64,000 bases of DNA, from the NCBI GenBank assembly GCA_016721765.1, contig JADKHO010000003.1:219039-283038 (forward strand), in the 5' to 3' direction. A model generated the notes under the pieces. The model was not told where the DNA came from. It ran no database searches and was given only the letters and a program-made list of their open reading frames with translations. This document shows positions 37,473 through 45,497 of the stretch, piece by piece. Position 1 is the first letter of the stretch, and every line of letters starts with the position of its first letter. The DNA comes from Bacteroidota bacterium. GTDB taxonomy: Bacteria > Bacteroidota > Bacteroidia > UBA4408. Position numbers and translations under genes: made by a program.

Positions 37473-39650
37473 ATGCTAAAAAGAATTGCATATCTGTTAT
37501 TACTAAGCAATATTTGCTTCGCACAGCAAAATTTGAAAGAGAATTACAAACCCCTAAAATCATCGGGTTTGCTTCCAGACGTATTTACCCAAAATATACG
37601 CTCAGTGATCAGTGAAGATATTAGCGTCCTCAACCATAATGAAGACAAGGATAAATCGCTTCGACGAAATTATCTAACGGCAGCAAACTATGAGATTGCG
37701 AAAATTGTAAAGAGTGGAAATACGCTTGTGAATGACGAGGTATCGGTTTACCTGAATAAAATTGCCGATATCATTTTAAAAGATAATCCCACACTTAGGA
37801 AGGAACTGCATATCTATGCCCTCAAATCGGCTGTAGTGAATGCTTACAGCTATGATAAAGGATATATTTTTATTGACATTGGATTAATTTCCCAATTGGA
37901 ATCGGAAGCCCAGCTTGCCTATGTATTGTGTCACGAAATCTCCCACTATACCAAAAAGCACAACATCAATTCGTATGTGCAAAACCATAAAATCGAAAAT
38001 AACAATTACAACGGAAAGGACAATGAAGACAGACTGATTGAAAAATGTCAGTATTCAAAAGAAAAGGAAAGCGAAGCTGATCTGGAAGGATTTAAATTAT
38101 TTGAGGCAACGAAATATGATTTTTTGCAGGCTGAAAAAGCTTTTGATGTTTTGCAATATGCCCATCTTCCATTTGAGTTGGTAGAGTTTAATAAGGCATT
38201 TTTTGAAACTGAACATTATAAGATTCCTAACCGCTACCTCTTAAAGGAGTTTTCCTCCATTCGAAACAATTCAAGTGAAGACGATTCCAAGCAAACCCAT
38301 CCTAATACAGCGAAGAGAAAACAGGCCATTGCCAATTTAGTTGCTTCCCGAAATAATGCCGACAAGGTTGATTACCTGATTGGAAAAACGGAATTTCAAT
38401 ACATCAGAGACATTGCCAGAATGGAACTGTGCCGCTTGTATTTGAAAAACCGGGATTACCCCAATGCCTTGTATGCGGGCTATATTTTAGCAGAAAAATA
38501 TCCCGACAACCAATACCTGGCTGAAGTTATTTCAAAATGCTTGTATGCATTAACCTTGCTAAATAATTCAGAAATCAGTTACGATAAGGATTCTTATCTG
38601 GAAGATGGCATTCCGAGCTATAAAGAAATTGAAAGTTACCCGCAACAAATTTATTACCTCATCAAAAAAATGCCGTCCAATGAATGGACGATGATGTCGC
38701 TCAATTATGTGTACAGAAAACACAAAAAATTTCCTGAAAACAAAAGATTGGAAAGCTATTCCGATAGCTTATTTAAATTCTTGTCGCATTCCAAATGGGG
38801 GATTGTTGATTTTGTGCGCTTGCAAAAAAGAGAGGCTACAGCAGATGCCATTCGAGATTCACTAGCCGCTCAAAAAATTGCTTCAACTTCTAAAACTGAA
38901 ATGATAGCCAATATTCAAAAGGAGAATAATTTTAAAAATTACGACACGGCTTATTACAAGGAAATGTTTCTGGATTTATTCATAAGCGATACCGAATTTG
39001 TTGGCAAATTTCCGACACATAGCAGTATTGATAAGGATGCAGAAAATACATCTTCCAATTTTGAAATAAGGAAAACCAGTCGTTCTAAAAGAAAAATAGC
39101 AAAAGCGCCTATCCCGATTAACACCAACCCAACTACTGATAAAGTACTTTTACTGGAATCTTTTTATTTAAAAATTGACAAGTCACAGGTCGATGAAGCG
39201 GTACAATATATTACCTCAGACGAGAAACAAAAGGAATTAAAATTGATCATTGACCGTTGCGCGGCAAAGCAAAATTTCAAACTCGTTACCCTCGACCCCG
39301 ATTTAATTTCAGCTCAGGAGGTCGACAAAATGAATGATTATTCCATCGTCTCAGATTGGCTTGCAGAAAAATATGACTGCAGCGATTGTGCGAGGCAGAC
39401 AATTTTTTGTACCAATGATATCGATCAAATTATTGATAAATATCAAACGCGTTATATCTTGAAATTTGGAATAATAAATTACAAACCCAAGAAAGGAAAA
39501 CGGCAAACCTATTATTACAGTTTTGCTTTCGACCTCAAAACAAATGAATTGGTATATAAGAAATCAGAATATTTCAAACACCGTGATTCCTTTGATTTTT
39601 TAAATGGAAAAGTGTACCAAACCCTTTATGAATTAAAACATCAGAAATAA
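37473..39650 (+). CDS. M48 family metallopeptidase with long C-terminal extension
   Basis: 725 residues. Signal peptide (LKRIAYLLLLSNICFAQ), then a zinc peptidase domain with HEISH at residues 154-158 and the third-ligand helix KEKESEADLEGFKLF near 196. The peptidase domain fits the M48 group seen in BepA/HtpX-like proteins; periplasmic members help assemble or degrade outer-membrane proteins. After about residue 310 helical repeats (CRLYLKNRDYPNALYAGYIL) look TPR-like, again as in BepA. The last ~170 residues form an unassigned domain with a CDSDC-like pair (YDCSDCARQ). Nine bases later starts a barrel protein, a possible client. Confidence 0.8.
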   Translation: MLKRIAYLLLLSNICFAQQNLKENYKPLKSSGLLPDVFTQNIRSVISEDISVLNHNEDKDKSLRRNYLTAANYEIAKIVKSGNTLVNDEVSVYLNKIADIILKDNPTLRKELHIYALKSAVVNAYSYDKGYIFIDIGLISQLESEAQLAYVLCHEISHYTKKHNINSYVQNHKIENNNYNGKDNEDRLIEKCQYSKEKESEADLEGFKLFEATKYDFLQAEKAFDVLQYAHLPFELVEFNKAFFETEHYKIPNRYLLKEFSSIRNNSSEDDSKQTHPNTAKRKQAIANLVASRNNADKVDYLIGKTEFQYIRDIARMELCRLYLKNRDYPNALYAGYILAEKYPDNQYLAEVISKCLYALTLLNNSEISYDKDSYLEDGIPSYKEIESYPQQIYYLIKKMPSNEWTMMSLNYVYRKHKKFPENKRLESYSDSLFKFLSHSKWGIVDFVRLQKREATADAIRDSLAAQKIASTSKTEMIANIQKENNFKNYDTAYYKEMFLDLFISDTEFVGKFPTHSSIDKDAENTSSNFEIRKTSRSKRKIAKAPIPINTNPTTDKVLLLESFYLKIDKSQVDEAVQYITSDEKQKELKLIIDRCAAKQNFKLVTLDPDLISAQEVDKMNDYSIVSDWLAEKYDCSDCARQTIFCTNDIDQIIDKYQTRYILKFGIINYKPKKGKRQTYYYSFAFDLKTNELVYKKSEYFKHRDSFDFLNGKVYQTLYELKHQK

Positions 39651-39659
39651 CCATAATCA

Positions 39660-40487
39660 ATGAAATCAAAGTTTTTTAGCATCCAACTGAGTTTATTTTT
39701 CAGCTTATTTGTCTCCTCGGTTTTTTCGCAATCAACCGGATACATGGGAAACCGGCTTCTTGTAGGATATGGCCTTAATGTAAGCCCTGCCATTTTTGGC
39801 CCTAACGCCGATAACGAAACCATACTTGGAAGAAACGGTAGTGCCAGTAGCGGAAGCCCGGCTTTTAATCTGATTCATGAAGGTAATTTGGATGCTATCC
39901 TCTCCAATAAATGGATAGCTTCTTTTACCGTACGTTATTATTCCACCGCTTATGATAATGCAAGACCAATGAAGATGAATTATAATTCATATTATTACTC
40001 CAACTACTCAAGACCGAATGGATATTATTCCATTAAGGGATTGACTTACACCTTGGCGTTTAAATATTTTAAATCAAAATATATTGCTCCTTGGGGGCAT
40101 TACATTATGTTTGGTCCAACTTTAAATACGGTTGAAACTTCTTATACATCCAACATGACCTATTCGGCGCAAAGCAATTATTCTTATAAAGATACTTTGT
40201 TACGAGATTTCGGTCCAAGTCATCAAAAGTTTAAAGGCTTGAATTTAATGCTTGGATGGGGCAGAAGCCGGATTTTTGTAAACAGGATTGTTCTTGATTA
40301 TGGGTTTAATATGCAGGTATTTTCGGTTTTAAGCACCTTTATTGATTTTATAGATACGGAAGAAGATCCATTGTTTGAAATCAGAGAAATCAACACTTTA
40401 AATTATATTGAAAGAACAAATAAGTGGCGTGTGAGAGGGGTAAACCGATTCAATGTTTTTTTGAAAGTGGGTTTTCTTTTATTTTGA
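39660..40487 (+). CDS. Outer-membrane beta-barrel protein paired with the M48 peptidase
   Basis: 275 residues. Signal peptide (FSIQLSLFFSLFVSSVFSQ), then Tyr/Asn-rich amphipathic strands (WIASFTVRYYSTAYDNA, GLTYTLAFKYFKSKYIAPWG, RIVLDYGFNMQVFSVLS) and a C-terminal strand ending in Phe (RFNVFLKVGFLLF), the classic C-terminal signature of outer-membrane barrels. No family recognised. It follows the peptidase gene by nine bases on the same strand, so the two are almost surely co-transcribed. Its 3' end overlaps the convergent rhodanese-thioredoxin gene by nine bases. Confidence 0.7.
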   Translation: MKSKFFSIQLSLFFSLFVSSVFSQSTGYMGNRLLVGYGLNVSPAIFGPNADNETILGRNGSASSGSPAFNLIHEGNLDAILSNKWIASFTVRYYSTAYDNARPMKMNYNSYYYSNYSRPNGYYSIKGLTYTLAFKYFKSKYIAPWGHYIMFGPTLNTVETSYTSNMTYSAQSNYSYKDTLLRDFGPSHQKFKGLNLMLGWGRSRIFVNRIVLDYGFNMQVFSVLSTFIDFIDTEEDPLFEIREINTLNYIERTNKWRVRGVNRFNVFLKVGFLLF

Positions 40488-41198
40488 TGCTTGCTCCTCG
40501 AGCGCTTTCAGAATTTCATTTTTTTCGATAAATCCTTGATGATTCCAAAGCAGTGATTTATTCTTATAAAGCTGCAAAACAGGCAAAGCATCAATCTTTA
40601 ACTCTTTGCACAAAGCCTGATTATCATCTGCGTTAATTCGGATTAATATCAATTTATCTTCTTGCTCTTTAGAAATTTCTTCCAAGAAAGGTTTCATTTT
40701 TTTGCAAGGAACACACCAATCTGCATAAAAATCAATCAACACTAATTTGTCGCCGTCGAGTAATGCATCAAATTGAGCTTTACTCATTCCCGCATTACTG
40801 TTTTTTGTTGTTTCGGGAAGTTTGGCTGCACGCCATTTCATAATTCCACCTTTCAATTCATACACCTCTTTAAATCCATCATTCCGCATTTTATTTGCTG
40901 CCGATGAACTTCTTCCGCCACTAAGACAGTATACAAAAACGGGTTTTGTTTTATCCAAGTAAGCAATTTCACTATCAAAGTTATCGTTGTTCCAGTCGAT
41001 GTTTTTAGCGTTTACAAGATGCCCCTTTTCAAATTCTTCGGGAGTGCGCACATCCACAATAAGAGCATCTGAAAGTTGTTTTATTTTTTCTGAAAACTCA
41101 GAAGCGCTAAGGTTTGTCTTACTGTTTTGCGATTGCAAATTAGAACAACTTACAAGGAAAAATAGCACAAAAATGGATAAGGAAAATGGATACTTCAT
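40479..41198 (-). CDS. Lipoprotein with fused rhodanese and thioredoxin domains
   Basis: 239 residues. Signal peptide with lipobox (FFLVSC, Cys18), a rhodanese domain about 30-115 (LIVDVRTPEEFEKGHL; active loop VYCLSGGRSS), and a thioredoxin domain about 125-235 (FYADWCVPCKKMKPF, cis-Pro in DALPVLQLY). Anchored in the periplasm, it could take sulfane sulfur on the rhodanese Cys and discharge it through the WCVPC dithiol. It is the last gene of a unit with trxA and a DUF983 protein and lies at one end of the sulfur island. The direct domain pairing makes the persulfide-reduction idea plausible but not proven. Confidence 0.9.
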   Translation of the reverse strand: MKYPFSLSIFVLFFLVSCSNLQSQNSKTNLSASEFSEKIKQLSDALIVDVRTPEEFEKGHLVNAKNIDWNNDNFDSEIAYLDKTKPVFVYCLSGGRSSSAANKMRNDGFKEVYELKGGIMKWRAAKLPETTKNSNAGMSKAQFDALLDGDKLVLIDFYADWCVPCKKMKPFLEEISKEQEDKLILIRINADDNQALCKELKIDALPVLQLYKNKSLLWNHQGFIEKNEILKALEEQASK

Positions 41199-41207
41199 TG
41201 CGATTAA

Positions 41208-41603
41208 TTAAGTTAATTTGGAGGTTGCTTTTGCCTTGGCTTTATCGAATCGAATAAAAATATTTAGCCATAATAGGCGAGAAATGCGGAAAGTAACAGG
41301 CATAAATAGAATAATACTTCCAATTACAAAAGCTAAAAAATTAAATGTCTCTATTTCAAAATAAAAAGAGTTTGCCGCCCAACACAGTACAAACCATCCT
41401 ACCATTAGGCCATAACTCACATACATGGCACCATAAAAAGCGCCGGGCTCCTTTTCGTACTTTTCACCACAATTTTTGCATATCGGGTGTAATTCACTCA
41501 TGTGACTTAAATTGTAAGGGTTTTTATAGATGAATACATTCGTTTGATGGCATTTAGGACATTTATTCCATAGAGTGGAATACAATATGTTTTTAAGAAG
41601 CAT
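41208..41603 (-). CDS. DUF983 family membrane protein
   Basis: 131 residues. An N-terminal zinc-ribbon-like part has two CxxC pairs (CPKCHQTNVF and CKNCGEKYEKEPGAFYGAMY), followed by two membrane helices (YGLMVGWFVLCWAANSF and FLAFVIGSIILFMPVTFRI). This is the DUF983 layout. Role unknown; often reported near respiratory or cytochrome oxidase genes, but here it lies between two thioredoxin-domain genes. Its start overlaps the 3' end of trxA by 11 bases, so the two are translationally linked. Confidence 0.85.
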   Translation of the reverse strand: MLLKNILYSTLWNKCPKCHQTNVFIYKNPYNLSHMSELHPICKNCGEKYEKEPGAFYGAMYVSYGLMVGWFVLCWAANSFYFEIETFNFLAFVIGSIILFMPVTFRISRLLWLNIFIRFDKAKAKATSKLT

Positions 41604-41904
41604 GGGTGGTGTGGTTTAGTATAATTTTTTTTAATTCTCCAGCCGGCACAACTCCGGATTGTCTCCATTTTATTTTTCCATTTTGGAATAATATAAGTGT
41701 TGGAACTCCTTGTATTTGATAGGCAGCTGCTGCTTTTGGATTCTTATCTACATCAACTTTTAGTATATGTGTGGATTCGCCTAATTCTGTTTTTAATTCA
41801 TCCAAAATAGGTTTCATCATTTTGCAAGGACCACACCATTCGGCCGAAAAGTCTACCAAGGTAGGCGTTGAACTATTTATTATATCCGCAAATTTTAGTG
41901 TCAT
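41593..41904 (-). CDS. trxA: Thioredoxin
   Basis: 103 residues, a cytoplasmic thioredoxin with FSAEWCGPCKMMKP at about residues 19-32, DKNPKAAAAYQIQGVPTLIL carrying the cis-proline, and LFQNGKIKWRQSGVVPAG. No signal peptide. First gene of a three-gene unit (trxA, DUF983, rhodanese-thioredoxin lipoprotein). The unit sits beside the rhodanese operon and would supply reducing power to persulfide intermediates, though general disulfide reduction is equally possible. Its upstream region has one TGTAAC half-site but not the full 16-bp element. Confidence 0.92.
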   Translation of the reverse strand: MTLKFADIINSSTPTLVDFSAEWCGPCKMMKPILDELKTELGESTHILKVDVDKNPKAAAAYQIQGVPTLILFQNGKIKWRQSGVVPAGELKKIILNHTTHAS

Positions 41905-42048
41905 TTGATGTTTGTTAATGGGGTGTAAAGTTACATGTGATTCATTGGAATAGAAAATATAATAGTCACTTCATTGGATGTATTTTCGAAGTAAAAGTGC
42001 ATTCACTGTTAAAATTCCCTTTTTCCTATTAAAATCGAACGCACTTTA

Positions 42049-42288
42049 TTATTTCAACTCTTCAAAACTTATTTCTTCTGTAGTTGCATTTTTAGAATTC
42101 TTAGGTGGTGAAGCGCAGGCGTTAACTCCACAGCATCCCGTATTAGTGAGCGCTTGAAAAAGGAAAAACGCTGCAATAAATCCGGATAGTGTATCGTGCA
42201 ACTGAATGGCTTGAATGGTGATGAACAAACCCAAGCCTAACCGAAGCCATCGCATAAAATACCAACCGTGAAGAAGGGTATGTATCAT
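42049..42288 (-). CDS. YgaP-like (DUF2892-type) small membrane protein
   Basis: 79 residues from the ATG at 42288, whose ATGA overlaps the stop of the preceding rhodanese gene; a start nine codons earlier is possible but would overlap more. Two membrane helices (YFMRWLRLGLGLFITIQAIQ and GFIAAFFLFQALTNTGCCGV) end in the GCCG motif of the YgaP membrane domain family, then a polar tail. In YgaP the membrane part is fused to rhodanese; here they are neighbouring genes with coupled translation, which suggests they act together. Last gene of the five-gene operon headed by the metallo-beta-lactamase protein. Confidence 0.8.
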   Translation of the reverse strand: MIHTLLHGWYFMRWLRLGLGLFITIQAIQLHDTLSGFIAAFFLFQALTNTGCCGVNACASPPKNSKNATTEEISFEELK

Positions 42289-42602
42289 CTGATTTTGTTT
42301 TGCAAACTCATCCATCCGCCTCCATTGTGCACTTCTTTATAGCCGTTTGATTTTAAAATTCCTTTTGCTGAAGCGCTTCGCATGCCGGAAGCACAGCACG
42401 TTATTACCGGAGCATTTTTATCTTTTAATTTTGAAAGATTCTTGCTCAATTGATCCAACGGAATATTTAACGAACCTTTTATATGACCGCCACCGTACTC
42501 TCCTTTGCTTCTCACATCCACGATGATTGCACCATTTTTAACCAATTCGGCGAAATTTATTTTCGGGCCAATCCCTAACAATTGTTTTAACGTGTTTATC
42601 AT
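42285..42602 (-). CDS. Single-domain rhodanese, cytoplasmic
   Basis: 105 residues, one rhodanese domain: AIIVDVRSKGEYGGGHIKGS, then the active loop VITCCASGMRSASA with two adjacent cysteines and HNGGGW near the C-terminus. The domain would carry sulfur as a persulfide on the loop cysteine. It is a close paralog of the neighbouring upstream gene (same CCASG loop). No signal peptide. Coupled to the YgaP-like gene by ATGA overlap, and 13 bases downstream of the other rhodanese gene. Confidence 0.92.
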   Translation of the reverse strand: MINTLKQLLGIGPKINFAELVKNGAIIVDVRSKGEYGGGHIKGSLNIPLDQLSKNLSKLKDKNAPVITCCASGMRSASAKGILKSNGYKEVHNGGGWMSLQNKIR

Positions 42603-42615
42603 TTTTATTTTGTGT

Positions 42616-42891
42616 TTAAGATTGAAAATAGTTTACATCCATCCAAGATCCCCCATTGTAGCACTCTAAGCCTTCATTGCTAAGTATTTGCTGCGCCATG
42701 CCACTTCGGTTACCGGATGCACAACAAAGTATAAGTGGCGTTTTTAATTGCTTTAATTCATCCATTTTAAGGGAAAGATCCTGCAGTGGGATGTTAATTG
42801 AGCCCACAACGTGTCCGCCCATGAATTCGCCCTGGGTACGCACATCCAGTATAGTGCCGCTTTTTTCTTTTATAATCTTTTCGATGTCCAT
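42616..42891 (-). CDS. Single-domain rhodanese, cytoplasmic, paralog
   Basis: 91 residues, rhodanese domain with TILDVRTQGEFMGGHVVGS, active loop LILCCASGNRSGMAQ and YNGGSW at the end. Slightly shorter than its downstream paralog. The CCASG loop with an extra Cys before the usual position is shared by both and is seen in other Bacteroidota members of this group (from memory, not searched). It lies two bases downstream of the DUF6132 gene within the same operon. Confidence 0.92.
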   Translation of the reverse strand: MDIEKIIKEKSGTILDVRTQGEFMGGHVVGSINIPLQDLSLKMDELKQLKTPLILCCASGNRSGMAQQILSNEGLECYNGGSWMDVNYFQS

Positions 42892-42893
42892 TT

Positions 42894-43097
42894 TTATTTT
42901 TGTTTTGATTTTTCGCTTTGAAATAGATTTACAATTAGGCCGCCCATAACAGCGCCATACAGTGTGCTGTTAAATGGTTTGGAGGTGATGGCACAGGTGC
43001 CGCTTGCGCATCCTACATAGTAATAATAGGCAAAACCCGCAACTGCACCGATTAGCACTCCTATAAGTGTTATTTTGTGTTTTAAAATATAGTTCAT
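42894..43097 (-). CDS. DUF6132 family membrane protein
   Basis: 67 residues: one or two membrane helices (ITLIGVLIGAVAGFAYYYYVGC and LYGAVMGGLIVNLF) with GCASGTCAITSKPFNSTLYGA between, the signature of DUF6132. The CX4C-like cysteines would lie near the membrane face. Known from similar sulfur clusters in Bacteroidota; biochemical role unknown. ATGA overlap with the end of the metallo-beta-lactamase gene. Confidence 0.85.
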   Translation of the reverse strand: MNYILKHKITLIGVLIGAVAGFAYYYYVGCASGTCAITSKPFNSTLYGAVMGGLIVNLFQSEKSKQK

Positions 43098-44449
43098 TTT
43101 TGAAATTCTTTTATCGCTTCGCCTAAATCATAAACCTCAGCGCTGCCATTTAATTTTGATTTTAAAATCGTACTTCCCGCTGCACTTCTATACCCTCCGG
43201 CACAATGCACTACGATTGGTTTTTCCAAGGGTATTTCGTTTATTCGGTTTCTTAATTGATGCAAGGGTATGGCTAATGCACTTGAAAAAATGGGAGCACT
43301 TTTAACTTCTGTCTCATTTCTAATATCAAGAATGGTAAATAATTCAGGATGTTGCTTTAGTGCCTCGGTATTGATTTCCGGCATGCTAGCATCCCCATAC
43401 TCGAGTGTAAACGCTTGAACAATTTGAGCCTCATAACCAATCTTCGCAATCCTGGCAATCAGTTCATCTAATTCGGTTTCGCTCGTCGCGATTAAATAAA
43501 AGGGCTCTTCAGGTTTGATGATGCTTCCCAACCAAGTTTCAAATTTGGTATCGTTCATTAAGTTTATCGCGTTTTTTAAATGCGACTTTTTAAATATTTT
43601 TTGTGGTCGAGTATCTATAATTGCGTATTCTGCATGCAGCGTTTGGGCGCAATTTTTGCATGTTACAGCAGCTCTTTTTTCAACAGCTTTGATGGAATCT
43701 TTATAGTTTTTTGCGCCTATTTTATTAAGCCCTACATTATATGGGAAATACGCTGGAATAAAGGGCTGGTCAGTTAATAATTCTATTACAAATTTTTCTT
43801 CCGATACATTTTGTAGACTCCAATTGCTTATTTTTTCTGCTCCAATTGTACTGCTTCCGGCTGCACTTAAACCTTTTCCACATAAACTACCCGCTCCATG
43901 TGCCGGATAAATAAGTACAGCATCATTTAAGGGCATTAATTTTTTTCGTAATGAACTGTACATTTGTTTGGCCAATTCGGCTCTCGTTGCTGTTATTGCT
44001 CCGGCTTCTTCACGTAAATCTGGTCGTCCACAATCTCCTATAAATAAAGTATCACCGGTAAAAACAGCGATTTGTTCGCCCTTTTCATTTAGTGCCAAAA
44101 TACTAATGCTATCGGGTGAGTGCCCCGGCGTATTAAGCGCTTTTAGAGTGCTTTCGCCAATTAAAAGTGCATCTCCCTCATCAAATGTTTCATGAGGATA
44201 TTCGGCACTCAGAAGCTTGCTAACATAAATTGTTGCATTTGTTTTTTCATAAATTTCCTTGTGGCTGCTCACAAAGTCTGCATGCGGATGTGTTTCAATA
44301 ACTGCAATAATTTTAGCTTCATGTTTTTTTGCATAGTCATAATAGGGCTTTGGATTTCTTCCCGGATCAATCAAGGCTATTTCACCCTGACTCAGAATAG
44401 CATAAGAGTAATGCGCTAAATTTTTATCTTCAAATTGTTGAACGAGCAT
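43094..44449 (-). CDS. Persulfide-dioxygenase-like MBL protein with two rhodanese domains
   Basis: 451 residues. Residues 1 to about 235 are a metallo-beta-lactamase fold like human ETHE1: ETHPHADFVSSH at 52-63, TPGHSPDS with His110, and FTGDTLFIGDCGRPDLRE with Asp133. His54, His110 and Asp133 fit the three iron ligands of ETHE1, which oxidises glutathione persulfide to sulfite. Residues about 265-350 form a rhodanese domain that lacks the catalytic Cys (loop LIATSETEL); about 360-450 a second one keeps it (VVHCAGGYRSAAGS). A CKNCAQ pair precedes the first. First gene of the five-gene operon; preceded by a candidate Crp/Fnr site at 44503-44518. Confidence 0.9.
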   Translation of the reverse strand: MLVQQFEDKNLAHYSYAILSQGEIALIDPGRNPKPYYDYAKKHEAKIIAVIETHPHADFVSSHKEIYEKTNATIYVSKLLSAEYPHETFDEGDALLIGESTLKALNTPGHSPDSISILALNEKGEQIAVFTGDTLFIGDCGRPDLREEAGAITATRAELAKQMYSSLRKKLMPLNDAVLIYPAHGAGSLCGKGLSAAGSSTIGAEKISNWSLQNVSEEKFVIELLTDQPFIPAYFPYNVGLNKIGAKNYKDSIKAVEKRAAVTCKNCAQTLHAEYAIIDTRPQKIFKKSHLKNAINLMNDTKFETWLGSIIKPEEPFYLIATSETELDELIARIAKIGYEAQIVQAFTLEYGDASMPEINTEALKQHPELFTILDIRNETEVKSAPIFSSALAIPLHQLRNRINEIPLEKPIVVHCAGGYRSAAGSTILKSKLNGSAEVYDLGEAIKEFQK

Positions 44450-44473
44450 GTTGCGTTTTTAATTTCTTGAGGA

Positions 44474-44481
44474 CAAAGGTC
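44474..44481 (-). promoter_or_regulatory. Imperfect -7 box (GACCTTTG) for the MBL-rhodanese operon
   Basis: On the minus strand GACCTTTG matches TAnnTTTG except the first base. Its centre is 33 bases downstream of the centre of the inverted repeat at 44503-44518. A weak -7 box with no -33 element fits an activator-dependent promoter. Confidence 0.45.
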
Positions 44482-44502
44482 GCTGGTCAAAATAAATTAC
44501 AC

Positions 44503-44518
44503 AGCTACTTTTGTTACA
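44503..44518 (-). promoter_or_regulatory. Candidate Crp/Fnr operator upstream of the MBL-rhodanese operon
   Basis: Minus-strand TGTAACAAAAGTAGCT. It shares the half-site TGTAAC and an AT-rich centre with the elements at 45769 and 46225; the second half-site is the weakest of the three. Centre 61 bases before the ATG at 44449. Confidence 0.5.
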
Positions 44519-45119
44519 CAGTTAATAATTTTGTCCCCACATAGCGAATTATTTCCGCTGCACCTTGATGAAACTTGCCTTCGTGCAAAGTAACTTCCTT
44601 GCAATACAAAATTTTGGTTTTCAAAGTTGAAAAATCTGCTTGCAACATTGTTTCTGAATAGAGTTGTGATATATCTTTAGGTCCTCCCGATGTCCGGCTA
44701 TATTGCAAAGGATTAAAAGCTTCTAGAATGAGTGTACCTCCGGGTTTTAACCAACGAGCCATTTTTTGATGTACCTCAGCTCTTATTTCTTTAGGGAAAT
44801 GTGTGTACATTAATGCAATCACAGAAAAGGACTCGATAGGATAATCTATCGTTTTTGCATCGCCCAGTTGATACTGAATTTTTACCTCGTTTTCAGTTGC
44901 CAGTTGTTGTGCTTTTTTCATACCCATTTCGCTCGAGTCAAACGCCTCTGTTTTCCACCCTTTGGTGGCCGCATATACCGCATTTCGCCCTTCTCCTTCA
45001 CAGGGAAAAAGAATAGTCTCAGGCTGTAAACTGATTAGTTGTTCAACCAAAAACAGATTGGGCGTTTTTCCATACGCAAAATCGGTTTCCGCGTACCTTT
45101 TATTCCAAAAATCAACCAT
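44514..45119 (-). CDS. Class I SAM-dependent methyltransferase (TehB/TPMT-like)
   Basis: 201 residues. WNKRYAETDFAYGKTPNLFL at the start and the SAM site ILFPCEGEGRNAVYAATKGW (about 36-55) with acidic AFDSS after strand 2 mark a class I methyltransferase of the TehB or thiol-methyltransferase kind; LKPGGTLILEAFNP is the strand-5 region. Last gene of a three-gene unit with the TauE-like exporter and DUF2892. The company it keeps suggests methylation of a sulfur or chalcogen compound, but the acceptor is unknown. Confidence 0.85.
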   Translation of the reverse strand: MVDFWNKRYAETDFAYGKTPNLFLVEQLISLQPETILFPCEGEGRNAVYAATKGWKTEAFDSSEMGMKKAQQLATENEVKIQYQLGDAKTIDYPIESFSVIALMYTHFPKEIRAEVHQKMARWLKPGGTLILEAFNPLQYSRTSGGPKDISQLYSETMLQADFSTLKTKILYCKEVTLHEGKFHQGAAEIIRYVGTKLLTV

Positions 45120-45128
45120 AGTTCTTAA

Positions 45129-45497
45129 TTATTTTTGAAACCACATATTCAGGGCTATTCCGGCAAGGAGTAGGGCAAATATTTTTTTTAAAACTTCTTG
45201 AGGCAGTTGTGTTGCAAATTTTGCCCCAAAGAAACCACCTATGAAAAAGAATACAGCCAATAGGATTGCTGCTTTCACATTTACTTGACCATTATTGTAA
45301 TATTGTAGTGCAGCTAATGCTCCAACCGGAAATACCATCATCATGAGGGTAGTGCCCTGTGCTAACTGTTGCGAATAGCCCATAAATAGCACAAGCGCAG
45401 GAATAATAATAATGGCACCTCCCAATCCCAACAAGCCACCAAAAATTCCTGCAATTGCACCAATTAACGCTATTAACGTTATTTGTTGAAATGCCAT
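45129..45497 (-). CDS. TauE/SafE-type sulfite exporter, half-size
   Basis: 122 residues, about half a standard TauE/SafE protein (about 250). Four membrane helices: ITLIALIGAIAGIFGGLLGLGGAIIIIPAL with the family's Gly-rich GGLLGLGGA motif, TLMMMVFPVGALAAL, AAILLAVFFFIGGFFGAKFA and a last one LLAGIALNMWF. Half-size members probably act as dimers, matching the internal repeat of full-length ones. Family role is export of sulfite or organosulfonates, which fits product disposal after persulfide oxidation. Start directly abuts the stop of the DUF2892 gene. Confidence 0.88.
   Translation of the reverse strand: MAFQQITLIALIGAIAGIFGGLLGLGGAIIIIPALVLFMGYSQQLAQGTTLMMMVFPVGALAALQYYNNGQVNVKAAILLAVFFFIGGFFGAKFATQLPQEVLKKIFALLLAGIALNMWFQK

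Noticed and set aside
41901..41945. A fourth copy of the Crp/Fnr element upstream of trxA
   Set aside because: TGTAAC is present on the minus strand but the second half-site is missing; the match TAACTTTA could be just a -7 box.
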